NCBI RefSeq assembly: GCF_031127875.1
Contig: NZ_JARXIA010000003.1
Coordinates: 62,001 to 126,000 of the forward strand
DNA: 64,000 bases
Direction: 5' to 3'
Origin: Pelagicoccus sp. SDUM812005
Lineage (GTDB): Bacteria; Verrucomicrobiota; Verrucomicrobiia; Opitutales; Opitutaceae
The notes under the pieces were generated by a model that was not told where the DNA came from, did no database searches, and saw only the letters and a list, made by a program, of their open reading frames with translations. Numbering within the stretch: position 1 is the stretch's first letter; each line of letters begins with the position of its first letter. Position numbers and translations under genes: made by a program. Of this stretch, positions 9,342-17,833 are shown piece after piece.

Positions 9342-9842
9342 TTACTTGGCGGAGCTGGCAGCTTCGTGCAGCTTTCTGACGACTTCGATCAGGGAGGGGA
9401 TCGCTTCCACCATGCTGTCCCGGCAGGCTTCGTATTGGCGTAGGTTGCCGCCGAAGGGGTCGGGAATTTGGTCGTCGATGCCGTCGCCGATGAACTGGCG
9501 CATGAGGAAGGCGTTGGGGGGCGGAGGGTCGATCTGGTAGTTGAGCATGGCGAGGTGGGAGTCGGTCATGCAGAAGAAGGCGAGGGTGTTGTCGACCAGT
9601 TCCTGGCTGAGGCCTTGGCTCTTGTGGTTCTTCAGGTCGATGCCTACTTTCTTGAGGGCGTCTACCGAGTTTTCGCTGGCTGCCTGTCCTGGGAAAGCGG
9701 ATACGCCTGCCGAGGAAACCTTGAGCGAGCTCAAGGGATTGTCCTGCGCGTCCAAGGCGTGGCGAAAGAGGGCGGCGGCCATCGGGCTGCGGCAAGTGTT
9801 CGCGGTACAGACAAATACGATTTCGTTGGGAGTGTCGGGCAT
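9342..9842 (-). CDS. Low-molecular-weight protein-tyrosine phosphatase family protein
   Basis: A 166-residue cytoplasmic phosphatase of the LMW-PTP/arsenate-reductase fold. The P-loop C-T-A-N-T-C-R-S is at residues 12-19, with the nucleophile Cys12 and the phosphate-binding Arg18. The general-acid aspartate is Asp128 in IPDPFGG. In bacteria such enzymes often dephosphorylate tyrosine kinases that control exopolysaccharide export, or act on arginine phosphate. Its place ahead of a polyprenyl-phosphate recycling transporter fits a surface-polymer role, but no BY-kinase is visible here. An arsenate reductase role is less likely because no ars genes are nearby. Confidence 0.9.
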   Translation of the reverse strand: MPDTPNEIVFVCTANTCRSPMAAALFRHALDAQDNPLSSLKVSSAGVSAFPGQAASENSVDALKKVGIDLKNHKSQGLSQELVDNTLAFFCMTDSHLAMLNYQIDPPPPNAFLMRQFIGDGIDDQIPDPFGGNLRQYEACRDSMVEAIPSLIEVVRKLHEAASSAK

Positions 9843-9917
9843 GCTGGTTCGAAGCTAGCTCAAGAAGGGGCTCTGTAAACAGCCGATTTTATCAGGCTAC
9901 GGATTTGCTTCGGACGC

Positions 9918-9946
9918 AAAAAGTGCCCTCGCGATGGAGGGCACTT
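9918..9946 (-). terminator. Intrinsic terminator of the PDZ gene
   Basis: Read on the minus strand, the stem GTGCCCTC/GAGGGCAC encloses a six-base loop and is followed by a run of T. It sits about 25 bases after the PDZ gene stop at 9971. Confidence 0.85.
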
Positions 9947-9970
9947 CGTTGCAAAGTCGTCGTCTCGTCT

Positions 9971-10468
9971 CTAGCCGTTGTTTTGCAGGGCGGCGGTCGA
10001 GTGGTTTTGTCCGAAGCCGTCGCGGATGATGGTGGTGGTGATTTCTCCGTCCCACTCCACGGCAGGCTCGACGCGTTCCGCGAATTGCTTGAGGGCGGAT
10101 TGGCCGCGGGAAACGTAGAAGCTGTTGATTTGCAGCAGCTGGTCGCCTGGCTTGAGTCCGAGCTGCTCGGCGAGGGAACCCTTTTCGATGCTGATGATTT
10201 GCAGGCGGTCCGAGATCTGGAGTTCGGATTTCGCTTCGCGTACGAGTTCTTTTGGAAAGTCGTGGATGTTCGCCAGGACCACGCCGAAATCGTCGACGGG
10301 AGGGCGAGTCGCGATGATTTGCTGGATCGCTTTGTTCAGCTGTTTGCTGGAGCTCGTGAGTACGAGGGCGCTTTCGTTGGCCTGCTTCGAGGGGGCAGCG
10401 TGGCTGAGCAACGGGGTTGCCGCGACGATGGCGATCAGGATTATCTTCGAGAGGGAAGAGCGTAGCAT
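9971..10468 (-). CDS. Secreted PDZ-domain protein
   Basis: A 165-residue exported protein. Residues 1-24 form a signal peptide (MLRSSLSKIILIAIVAATPL, cleavage near SHA/APS). The C-terminal 80 residues carry a PDZ-like fold centred on GSLAEQLGLKPGDQLLQINSFYVSRG, the carboxylate-binding-loop and strand pattern of the domain. There is no protease domain, so it is probably an adaptor or substrate-binding protein in the periplasm. It is a single gene with its own terminator, 279 bases downstream of alr. The intergenic stretch 10469-10747 is AT-rich and shows no other gene. Confidence 0.8.
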   Translation of the reverse strand: MLRSSLSKIILIAIVAATPLLSHAAPSKQANESALVLTSSSKQLNKAIQQIIATRPPVDDFGVVLANIHDFPKELVREAKSELQISDRLQIISIEKGSLAEQLGLKPGDQLLQINSFYVSRGQSALKQFAERVEPAVEWDGEITTTIIRDGFGQNHSTAALQNNG

Positions 10469-10747
10469 GGTTGTAGTCTTTGTGATTTCGGCTCTAAAAA
10501 AAAGAGATGTTCTGGTAGAAATACGTAAATAGTTGAGAGATCAACGTTTTTCTTACGCTGGTAGTACAGCAGGCTTTACGGAGATGTTTCGGTAGCGGAT
10601 TCAGAAAGTGCGTAAATGGTTCCACCTTAAATTTACGATAGCCGAATGCGCTGTAGCGCAATTGTTTACGAAAGTGGATCCAGCGAAGTTTAGCTCCCCT
10701 GCAGTAATTGCTGGGCGGACTTGGTTCCAAATTTTCGCTGCGAAATT

Positions 10748-11905
10748 TTATCCGGTGGCGATCGAGGTTTTGTAGATGCGTGGGACCCGCTTGGTGATGG
10801 AGCAAAGGATCTCCCAGGAAATGGTGCCGGCCCAGCGGGCGAACTGTTCGATTTTTATTTCGCCGTCCGCTTGGGTGCCGATCAGGCAGACTTCGTCTCC
10901 GGCTTGGGGGAGGGTGTCAAGGTCCGTTACGTCGATAATGGTCTGGTCCATGGTGACGCGTCCGAGGTAGGGGCAGCGCTGGCCTTGGATGAGGCAGAAT
11001 CCCTTGTTGCTGAGAGCGCGGGGAATGCCGTCGCCGTAGCCGGCGCAGAGAATGGCGATCTTGCTCGGACGCTTCAGGCGGCAAGTCCTTCCGTAGCTGA
11101 TCTCGGTACCGGCCGGCAGGTCTTTGACGATGGAGATTCGCGTTTTGAAGCTGAAGATCGGAGTGGTTGGGACCTTGGCGAAGAGGGATTGGGCGTAGGG
11201 CGTGATTCCGAATTGCAGCAGGCCGATGCGAACGGCGTTGTAGGCGCTCTCCCGGGAGAAGCTGTTGAGGCCGGCGCTGTTGTCGGCGTGGATGAGCAGC
11301 TCTTCGGGGCGGAGCCAATCCACGGCAGCGATGGCGGTCATGAAGCGTCGGCGCTGGCGTTCGGTGAATTCGACGTCGGTTTCGGCGTGGGCGAAATGGG
11401 TGTAGATGCCGTCGAGCTTGAGGTGTTGGGCGGCCTTGAGGGCGTCGAACAAGCTGGCGGCGTTTTCGTGCCAGATGCCGAGCCGTCCCATTCCGGTGTC
11501 GATCTTGAGGTGAACCTTGAGGGTGGCGCCGCGTTCCGCTGCCATGGCGTCGAGAAACTCCACTTCTTCGACGCTCGAGAGCGTAGGGATGAGGTCGTAT
11601 TCGAAGAGGAACTGGGCTTCTTCGCGCAGGGTTGCTCCGAGGACGAGGATGGACCAGCCGGTGCCGCCGATTTCGCGAATGGTAGCGGCTTCGGCGACGT
11701 TCGCCACGCCGTACATGTCGATGCCGGCTTGCATGAGGCGGGCGACGGTTTGGTGCATGCCGTGGCCGTAGGCGTCCGCTTTCACGACTGCGATGTAGCG
11801 GATGTGCGGCGGCAGGGCGGCCTTGATGGCGATGAGGTTGCGCTCGAGGGCGGCGAGGTCGATCTCGGCCCAGCAGCGCCGCGGGAATTGGTCGAGTCCG
11901 TTCAT
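10748..11905 (-). CDS. alr: Alanine racemase
   Basis: PLP-dependent enzyme that makes D-alanine for peptidoglycan from L-alanine. From ATG 11905 it has 385 residues. PLP-binding Lys42 is in YIAVVKADAYGHG, and the catalytic Tyr motif is in EISYGRTCR. The C-terminal dimer domain includes LGRVTMDQTIIDVTDLD. The start at 11905 was chosen because it overlaps the tsaB stop by ATGA; a longer start at 11938 would intrude into tsaB. The alr-tsaB pairing is translationally coupled. No odd feature was seen. Confidence 0.95.
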   Translation of the reverse strand: MNGLDQFPRRCWAEIDLAALERNLIAIKAALPPHIRYIAVVKADAYGHGMHQTVARLMQAGIDMYGVANVAEAATIREIGGTGWSILVLGATLREEAQFLFEYDLIPTLSSVEEVEFLDAMAAERGATLKVHLKIDTGMGRLGIWHENAASLFDALKAAQHLKLDGIYTHFAHAETDVEFTERQRRRFMTAIAAVDWLRPEELLIHADNSAGLNSFSRESAYNAVRIGLLQFGITPYAQSLFAKVPTTPIFSFKTRISIVKDLPAGTEISYGRTCRLKRPSKIAILCAGYGDGIPRALSNKGFCLIQGQRCPYLGRVTMDQTIIDVTDLDTLPQAGDEVCLIGTQADGEIKIEQFARWAGTISWEILCSITKRVPRIYKTSIATG

Positions 11906-12573
11906 GCTTCCCGGGCGGAGTGGATTTTGGCGTCCCACTTCTTGTATTCGTTGCTGCGAACCGTTAGCGGACTCGCTTCGCGGGTCGGGCTCAGCAAGGG
12001 GAGGAAGGCTTCCTGTTGGAAGATGGGGCTCGGGTCGTAGCTCAGCTCCGTGAGGCGGGCGGCCGTTTTTGTCCAGCTGGGAAATTCCGCGAAACTCGCG
12101 ATGGTTCCTTCTCGGCTCTCGAGTTCCTCGTTGGCGATCAAGCTCAGTTCGCTGGCAGGGTCCAAGGGGAAGGGCAGGGCGTTCCAGGCGGCGCGTCGGG
12201 CATCGGTAACGACGAGGCCGCGCGAGTCCAGCTGCTCGGCGGCGATAAGGGCTCCGATTTGCAGGCTATTATAATAGAAGACGGATTGGGCGGCGGGGAT
12301 GCCGATCCCTTTCCAGGCTCGGATTGCCATGGAGGCGGTGCGGGCTCCCAGCATGGAGCCGGGGCCGGCGCAGAAGGCGATGGAAGCGAGTTCGGAGAGG
12401 GATTTGCCAGCCTCGGCGAGGACGGCGTCGGCGAGCTTGAAGAGGGTTTTGCTGGGATCCTGCTCCTCGGAACGGGAGATGAGTTCGCGGGCGCTGAGCT
12501 TGAGGCCGACCCAGGTCGTGCGGGACGAGGTATCGAGTACGAGTAGAGGGTAATCCGGTGATTGGTCTGACAT
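11902..12573 (-). CDS. tsaB: tRNA threonylcarbamoyladenosine biosynthesis protein TsaB
   Basis: Partner of TsaD in the t6A37 tRNA modification. From ATG 12573 the protein has 223 residues; a longer in-frame start at 12615 adds a Cys/Ala-rich stretch not expected in the family. The N-terminal actin-like segment LLVLDTSSRTTWVGLKL and the hallmark FCAGPGSMLGARTASMAIRAWKG are both present. The gene is divergent from tig, and its end overlaps alr. Confidence 0.92.
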   Translation of the reverse strand: MSDQSPDYPLLVLDTSSRTTWVGLKLSARELISRSEEQDPSKTLFKLADAVLAEAGKSLSELASIAFCAGPGSMLGARTASMAIRAWKGIGIPAAQSVFYYNSLQIGALIAAEQLDSRGLVVTDARRAAWNALPFPLDPASELSLIANEELESREGTIASFAEFPSWTKTAARLTELSYDPSPIFQQEAFLPLLSPTREASPLTVRSNEYKKWDAKIHSAREA

Positions 12574-12779
12574 TTTCGAGCAAGCAGAGTCAGCAGCGAA
12601 AGCGGCGCCGCACAAGCGCGAATTGGCTAAAGCTTCGCGGAGCGGGAGAGAGTCGCTTGCGGACCTGGGTACGGCTTTTGCTCGCAGAGTGGCCTAATTC
12701 CATTGACCGACTGGAAAAATGTCTTCTAGTTTGCGCGATTTTCTCCGGCTAACTGAAACCTGGACACCCGCAATACGCT

Positions 12780-14084
12780 GTGAAAATCGACATACAAGAC
12801 GTCAACGATACCCGTAAAACCCTCGCGGTTTCTTTCGAAGCTAGCGAAATCGCTGCCGAAGAGGCCGAGCTGCTCAAGCAGTTCTCCAAGCAGGCGAAAA
12901 TCCCTGGCTTCCGCCCAGGCAAGGCTCCGGTCAACATGATCCGCCAGCGTTTTGGCAAGCAGATCAAGGACGAGCTGCGCCAGCGCGTGATCTCCAAGGC
13001 CTACCAGGACGGTACCAAGGAAGCGAAGCTCAATCTCATCAACGTCGTTGATCTCGCGGATGCGGATATTGCCGCCGACCAGGACGCGGAGCTCAAGTTC
13101 ACGGTCGACGTCCGTCCCGAGTTCGAAATCACGGACTACAAGGAACTTCCTGTTACGGGCATCTCCGAGGAGGTTTCCGACGCCGACGTAGAGGAAACGA
13201 TCGATCGTATCCGTTCCGAGCGGGCAGAGTTCGCTCCCGTCGAGCGCGAAGCGGCCAAGGGCGACTACGTCAAGTTTTCCCACGAAGGCACCATCGATGG
13301 GCAGCCTATTAGCGAGATCGCTCCTGAGAAGCCGGTTTACGCGAAGATGCCGCAAACATGGGAAGAGATCGGTTCCGAGCATGGCCTGATCCCAGGATTG
13401 GGCGACGGGCTCGAAGGTCTCAAGACGGGCGACAAGAAGGAGATCGAAGTCGAGTTCCCCGCGGATTTCAGCGTGGAAGCGCTCCAGGGCAAGAAGGCCG
13501 TTTACGCGGTTGAGGTTCAGGAAGTGCGCGAGCGCAAGTTGCCAGCTCTCGACGAAGAGTTTTGCAAGGCGCAAGGCGTAGACAGCGTCGACGAATTCAA
13601 GAAGCGCGTAACCGAGATGGTTAAGGGAAAGAAGTCCCAGGACCGCCGCGCCGACATCCGCCGTCAAGTTACGGAAGCGATCGCAGGCAAGGTAGAGATT
13701 CCTCTGCCAGAGAGCCTCGTGGACTACGAAACGGAGATGGCGATGCGTCAGGTTGTGCAGAACAACGTTCGCCAAGGCGTGTCCCAAGAAAAGCTCGAGG
13801 AAAACAAGGAGCAGATTCACGCCGAGTCTCGCGCCGCTGCTGCCGAAGCCGTTAAGCTTCAGCTGATCCTCACCCAGATCGCCCAGAAGGAGGAGATCGA
13901 AGTGACGGATGAGGACATGAGCCGTTTCATCATGCAACGCGCTTACCAGTCCGGTCAAAAGCCAGACGCGATCGTGAAGGATCTCCGCAAGGACCAAGAG
14001 CAAGTTCGTCGCATTCAGTCGTCCCTCTTATACGATAAGACTCTTGAATTCTTGGTCGATCAGGCTAAGGTCTCCGAGGCTTAG
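12780..14084 (+). CDS. tig: Trigger factor (ribosome-associated chaperone, PPIase)
   Basis: Binds nascent chains at the ribosome exit. The 434-residue protein has the three-part architecture. The ribosome-binding tail domain (about 1-145) carries the GFRPGKAP signature. The FKBP-type PPIase insert (about 150-245) starts around KGDYVKFSHEGTIDG. The C-terminal helical chaperone domain ends near QAKVSEA. The start codon is GTG at 12780. It is followed by clpP and clpX, the common tig-clpP-clpX order that couples folding to proteolysis. Confidence 0.97.
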   Translation: MKIDIQDVNDTRKTLAVSFEASEIAAEEAELLKQFSKQAKIPGFRPGKAPVNMIRQRFGKQIKDELRQRVISKAYQDGTKEAKLNLINVVDLADADIAADQDAELKFTVDVRPEFEITDYKELPVTGISEEVSDADVEETIDRIRSERAEFAPVEREAAKGDYVKFSHEGTIDGQPISEIAPEKPVYAKMPQTWEEIGSEHGLIPGLGDGLEGLKTGDKKEIEVEFPADFSVEALQGKKAVYAVEVQEVRERKLPALDEEFCKAQGVDSVDEFKKRVTEMVKGKKSQDRRADIRRQVTEAIAGKVEIPLPESLVDYETEMAMRQVVQNNVRQGVSQEKLEENKEQIHAESRAAAAEAVKLQLILTQIAQKEEIEVTDEDMSRFIMQRAYQSGQKPDAIVKDLRKDQEQVRRIQSSLLYDKTLEFLVDQAKVSEA

Positions 14085-14142
14085 TGACGAGCCGACGCCT
14101 AGATAGTTAGGTGGCAATCCGCATATAATTACATTACCCAAC

Positions 14143-14739
14143 GTGTCTTACTACTTACCCAACGTTATTGAAAACACCGGACGCGGCGAGCGTAGCATGG
14201 ATATCTACTCCCGTCTCTTGAAGGACCGTATCGTTTTTATCGGTACGCCCATCAACGACGAGATAGCGAACGCCATCATCGCCCAGCTGCTTTTCCTCCA
14301 GATGGAGGATCCCAAGAAGGACATCAACGTATACATCAACTCCCCCGGTGGCAGCGTCACCGCAGGGATGGCGATCTACGATACGATGAACTTCCTCTCC
14401 TGTGAGATCTCTACGTGGTGTATCGGTATGGCGGCGAGCATGGGCACCATCCTGCTCGCTGGCGGCACGAAGGGTAAGCGTTACGCCTTGCCGAACAGCC
14501 GCGTCATGATCCACCAGCCATCTGGCGGCGCGGGCGGACAAGCTTCCGACATCTCTATCCAGGCCAAGGAAATCATCCGCTGGCGCGAAACGTTGAACAA
14601 GGTACTGGCGGAAAAAACGGGCCAGCCGGTAGAGCGCATCCAGAAGGACTCGGATCGCGACTACTGGATGACTTCCCAGGAAGCGCTCGACTACGGCGTA
14701 ATCGACCACGTTTACACCGGAAACAATCCCAAGGCTTAA
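14143..14739 (+). CDS. clpP: ATP-dependent Clp protease proteolytic subunit
   Basis: Serine protease that forms the 14-mer barrel of ClpXP. It has 198 residues from GTG 14143. The catalytic triad residues are visible: Ser99 in GMAASMG, His124 in RVMIHQP and the Asp in KDSDRDYW (residues 171 or 173). The IGTPI N-terminal segment and the helix [22 protein letters not shown] match the family. Between tig and clpX, with the same direction as both, it is likely co-transcribed. Confidence 0.98.
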   Translation: MSYYLPNVIENTGRGERSMDIYSRLLKDRIVFIGTPINDEIANAIIAQLLFLQMEDPKKDINVYINSPGGSVTAGMAIYDTMNFLSCEISTWCIGMAASMGTILLAGGTKGKRYALPNSRVMIHQPSGGAGGQASDISIQAKEIIRWRETLNKVLAEKTGQPVERIQKDSDRDYWMTSQEALDYGVIDHVYTGNNPKA

Positions 14740-14754
14740 AGGTAACCTTTCTAG

Positions 14755-16059
14755 ATGGCTAAATCCTCTCGCATGACACTCTGCTCCTTCTGCGGCAAAT
14801 CGCAGTCGGAAGTTCGCAAAATGATCGCCGGTCCCGGCGTCTACATCTGCGACGCTTGCGTGTCGGTATGCAAAACCATCATCGAGCGCGAGCTCGGTGG
14901 GGAAGAGAAGTCCGACGAAGAGAAGCCAGCCTTCAAGCTGATCAAGCCGACCGAGATCAAGGCCGTGCTCGACCAGCATGTCATCGGGCAGGACCACGCC
15001 AAGAAGGTGCTTTCCGTTGCGGTTTACAACCACTACAAGCGACTCGGTTTCGAGGTCGGGAAGGTGGGGCGCGCGGATGGAGACGAGGAAGCGGTGATCG
15101 CTGCTCCACCCTCGGAGTACGCGGACGTGGAAGTCGACAAGAGCAACATCTTGCTGGTGGGCCCTACGGGGTCGGGCAAGACCTTCCTGGCTCGCAACCT
15201 CGCACGCATTTTGGACGTGCCTTTCGCTATCGCCGACGCGACTACGCTGACGGAAGCCGGCTACGTGGGCGACGACGTGGAGAACATCGTGCTTCGCTTG
15301 CTCCAGTCCGCTAATTACGACGTCAAGCGTGCCGAGTGCGGTATCATCTACGTGGACGAGATCGACAAGATCGGCCGCAAGACCGAGAACGTTTCCATAA
15401 CTCGCGACGTATCCGGAGAAGGGGTACAGCAAGCCTTGCTCAAAATTCTGGAAGGCACGACCTGCAACGTACCGCCGCAAGGTGGGCGCAAGCACCCGAA
15501 CCAGGAGTATATCCAAGTCGATACTTCCAAGATCCTCTTCATTTGCGGCGGCGCATTCGTCGGCCTCGACGAGGTGATCTCGAAGCGTTCTGGCGGATCG
15601 ACCCTCGGGTTCGGGGCCAGCAAGAAGGAAGAGCTTTCCGGCGAAGAGGTCATGAAGAAGATCGAGCCGGAAGACTTGGTTAAGTTCGGCATGATCCCCG
15701 AGTTCATCGGGCGTCTTCCCGTAGTCTCCGTGCTCGAGCAGCTCAGCGTGGAGGACTTGGAAAACATCCTACTCAATACCAAGAACTCCATCATCAAGCA
15801 GTACTCCAAGCTCTTCGCGATCGATGGCGTGAAGCTCAACCTGACCCCTGGCGCGATCAAGGCGGTTGCGGAAAAGGCGATCGAGCTGCGCACGGGCGCC
15901 CGCGCCTTGCGTTCCATCATGGAGAACTTGACGCTGGAGATCATGTACGAGATTCCGGATCGCGACGATATCGACGAAGTGGTCATCAACCGCGACGTCG
16001 TTCTCGGAAAGAAGAAGCCTGTCTTCAAGAAGTCCGAGTCCAAGAAGGATGCAGCGTAG
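14755..16059 (+). CDS. clpX: ATP-dependent Clp protease ATP-binding subunit ClpX
   Basis: AAA+ unfoldase that feeds substrates to ClpP. The 434-residue protein has the zinc-binding N-terminal domain with Cys10, Cys13, Cys32 and Cys35. The Walker A GPTGSGKT is at residues 136-143 and the Walker B region reads [11 protein letters not shown]. The arginine-finger and sensor segments include [15 protein letters not shown] and [10 protein letters not shown]. The tail is lysine-rich. A terminator about 30 bases downstream closes the tig-clpP-clpX unit. Confidence 0.98.
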   Translation: MAKSSRMTLCSFCGKSQSEVRKMIAGPGVYICDACVSVCKTIIERELGGEEKSDEEKPAFKLIKPTEIKAVLDQHVIGQDHAKKVLSVAVYNHYKRLGFEVGKVGRADGDEEAVIAAPPSEYADVEVDKSNILLVGPTGSGKTFLARNLARILDVPFAIADATTLTEAGYVGDDVENIVLRLLQSANYDVKRAECGIIYVDEIDKIGRKTENVSITRDVSGEGVQQALLKILEGTTCNVPPQGGRKHPNQEYIQVDTSKILFICGGAFVGLDEVISKRSGGSTLGFGASKKEELSGEEVMKKIEPEDLVKFGMIPEFIGRLPVVSVLEQLSVEDLENILLNTKNSIIKQYSKLFAIDGVKLNLTPGAIKAVAEKAIELRTGARALRSIMENLTLEIMYEIPDRDDIDEVVINRDVVLGKKKPVFKKSESKKDAA

Positions 16060-16086
16060 TTGAACGCCGGATACTAAACTTTACGA

Positions 16087-16114
16087 AGCCGCCCAGTCTA
16101 AGGGCGGCTTTTTT
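16087..16114 (+). terminator. Intrinsic terminator of clpX
   Basis: Stem AGCCGCCC/GGGCGGCT with a seven-base loop, followed by six T. It begins 28 bases after the clpX stop. Confidence 0.88.
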
Positions 16115-16116
16115 GT

Positions 16117-16191
16117 TGCGCGTAGGGTGGAGCTGTAGCGAGCACGCTGGATATGGCGCTGCGGTCGCGGGCTGAGGCTCCGCGCTACGGG
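16117..16191. repeat. REP-like imperfect palindrome
   Basis: The ends CGTAGGGTGGAGC and GCTCCGCGCTACG are imperfect inverted repeats of each other, about 75 bases apart end to end. The interior is GC-rich and can partly pair. It sits in the convergent space between clpX and the CoA-transferase gene, a typical location for dispersed REP-type elements. A related palindromic unit with a different interior follows meaB. Confidence 0.4.
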
Positions 16192-16192
16192 G

Positions 16193-16229
16193 CAAAATAA
16201 AGGGCAGCATCCGGGTAGAGATGCTGCCC
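16193..16229 (-). terminator. Intrinsic terminator of the CoA-transferase/decarboxylase operon
   Basis: On the minus strand, GGGCAGCATC and GATGCTGCCC form a stem around an eight-base loop, followed by TTTATTTT. It lies 39 bases after the CoA-transferase stop, so it is the expected end of the minus-strand unit. Confidence 0.85.
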
Positions 16230-16267
16230 AATGGCGGTGGACCGTTGTAGGGTCCGGGGAAGCGTGA

Positions 16268-17758
16268 TCAAGCGGTGACCTGCGGTCCTCGCATGTCCTT
16301 GAACTCGAGGAAGCGTTCGTGCATCTGGAAGGCCGTCTTGAGGGTCTGGGGAGTGTGTCCTCCCTTGAAGCTCTGGAAGTAGTCCAGCAGTTGCGGGCGG
16401 TATTCGGGGTGCACGCAATTGTTGATGATCGCGGTGGCCCGCTCCTGCGGGTCCTTGGCGCGGAGGTCTGCGATGCCGCGTTCGGTGATGAGCACCTGTA
16501 CGCTATGCTCGCTGTGGTCGAGGTGGCTCACGAAGGGAACGATGGTGCTGATGGCACCGCCTTTGGCGATCGATGGGCAGGTAAAGATCGAGATGTAGGC
16601 GTTGCGGGTGAAGTCACCGGAGCCGCCGATGCCGTTCATCATTTCCTTCCCCATGACGTGGGTGCTGTTCACGTTGCCGAAAAGGTCGACTTCGATCGCT
16701 GTATTGATGGAGATGATACCAAGTCGCCGGATGACTTCCGGGTTGTTGGAAATCTCTTGAGGACGCAGCAGCAGGCGCCGCTTGAAGTACTCGTAGTTGT
16801 CATAGGTTTGCTTGAGGACTTCCGGGCTCAAGGTCAGCGAGGTGGCGCTGGCGAACTTGATCTTGTCCTCCTTCATAAGCGAGATGACGGAGTCCTGGAT
16901 GACTTCGGAATACATCTCGAAGGAGGGGATCTCGTCGTTGTCGCCGAGGGCGCCGAGCACTGCGTTGGCAATATTCCCGACTCCGGATTGTATCGGGAGG
17001 AACTCTGAGGGAATGCGGCCGGAACGCATTTCGCTGGCGAGGAAGGTGGCGACGTTTTCGCCAATCTGCTTGGTGGTTTCGTCGGATTCGCGGAAGCCGC
17101 CGATTTCGTCGGGCTGCTTTGACGCGACGACGCCTACGATCTTGTTCGGGTCGAGCTGCACGTATTCGGTGCCGATGCGGCCATCGCAGCGACAGAGGTT
17201 GATGGGCCGCCGGTGAGGGGGATCGAGGGGTTCGTAGATGTCGTGCAGGCCGTAGAGCGATTCCTGGTGGGAAGTATTGAGCTCGATGATTACCTTTTCG
17301 GCAACGCGTGCGAGGGTGGGGGAGGCCCCGACGGAGGTGGTGAGGATGATCTTCCCGTCGGCTTGGACTTCGCTGGCTTCGATGACCGCGACATCGACCT
17401 TGCCCAGGAATCCGTAGCGCAGGTTCTGCGGGAGCTGGGATAGGTGCATATCGAAGAACTTGGTCTTACCGATATTGATGTTCTTGCGCAGGAACTTGTC
17501 GGATTGGTAAGGCGTGCGCCAGGCGACCGCGTCGGCCCGAGCCAGTTCCCCGTCGAGCGAGTCCCCGGTGGAGGCGCCGGTGATGACGCCGATCTTGAAG
17601 GTGCGACCGGAGTTGTGTTCGTCCTTGGCGAACTTGGCGATCGCTTTGGGCACGACTTTGGCGGCTCCGGCGGGCGTGAATCCGCTGAAGCCGACGGTCA
17701 TGCCGTTCGTGATATAACTAGCTGCTTCCTCGGGGGTGAGTTCTTTGAGCTTCTTCAT
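16268..17758 (-). CDS. Acetyl-CoA hydrolase/transferase family protein, probable succinate:propionyl-CoA CoA-transferase
   Basis: A 496-residue member of the acetyl-CoA hydrolase/succinate CoA-transferase family. N-terminal motifs are GMTVGFSGFTPAGAAK and VITGASTGDSLDGELA. Further conserved blocks are LTTSVGASPTLARVAEKVIIELN and, near the C terminus, STHVMGKEMMNGIGGSGDFTRNAYISIF. The family transfers CoA between short acids. Next to the methylmalonyl-CoA decarboxylase and mutase genes, the likely job is moving CoA from propionyl-CoA to succinate, which regenerates succinyl-CoA. An acetate:succinate transferase is the main alternative. It ends the minus-strand operon, with a terminator downstream. 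Confidence 0.88.
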   Translation of the reverse strand: MKKLKELTPEEAASYITNGMTVGFSGFTPAGAAKVVPKAIAKFAKDEHNSGRTFKIGVITGASTGDSLDGELARADAVAWRTPYQSDKFLRKNINIGKTKFFDMHLSQLPQNLRYGFLGKVDVAVIEASEVQADGKIILTTSVGASPTLARVAEKVIIELNTSHQESLYGLHDIYEPLDPPHRRPINLCRCDGRIGTEYVQLDPNKIVGVVASKQPDEIGGFRESDETTKQIGENVATFLASEMRSGRIPSEFLPIQSGVGNIANAVLGALGDNDEIPSFEMYSEVIQDSVISLMKEDKIKFASATSLTLSPEVLKQTYDNYEYFKRRLLLRPQEISNNPEVIRRLGIISINTAIEVDLFGNVNSTHVMGKEMMNGIGGSGDFTRNAYISIFTCPSIAKGGAISTIVPFVSHLDHSEHSVQVLITERGIADLRAKDPQERATAIINNCVHPEYRPQLLDYFQSFKGGHTPQTLKTAFQMHERFLEFKDMRGPQVTA

Positions 17759-17780
17759 TTCTTTCTGTGCTAAATTGGGG

Positions 17781-17801
17781 CCGCGCGGACGATCCGCGCG
17801 G
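17781..17801. other. Intercistronic hairpin without a T tract
   Basis: A perfect nine-base palindrome CCGCGCGGA/TCCGCGCGG with a three-base loop lies in the 75-base gap between the decarboxylase beta-subunit stop and the CoA-transferase start. No T run follows on either strand. It may act as an mRNA-stabilising or processing hairpin rather than a full terminator. Confidence 0.5.
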
Positions 17802-17833
17802 ACTTTCGGGGGATGGGATCGGTGGCCTGCGGA

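Noticed and set aside
12726-14003. 425-residue open frame opposite tig
   Set aside because: Shadow of trigger factor; no recognisable features.
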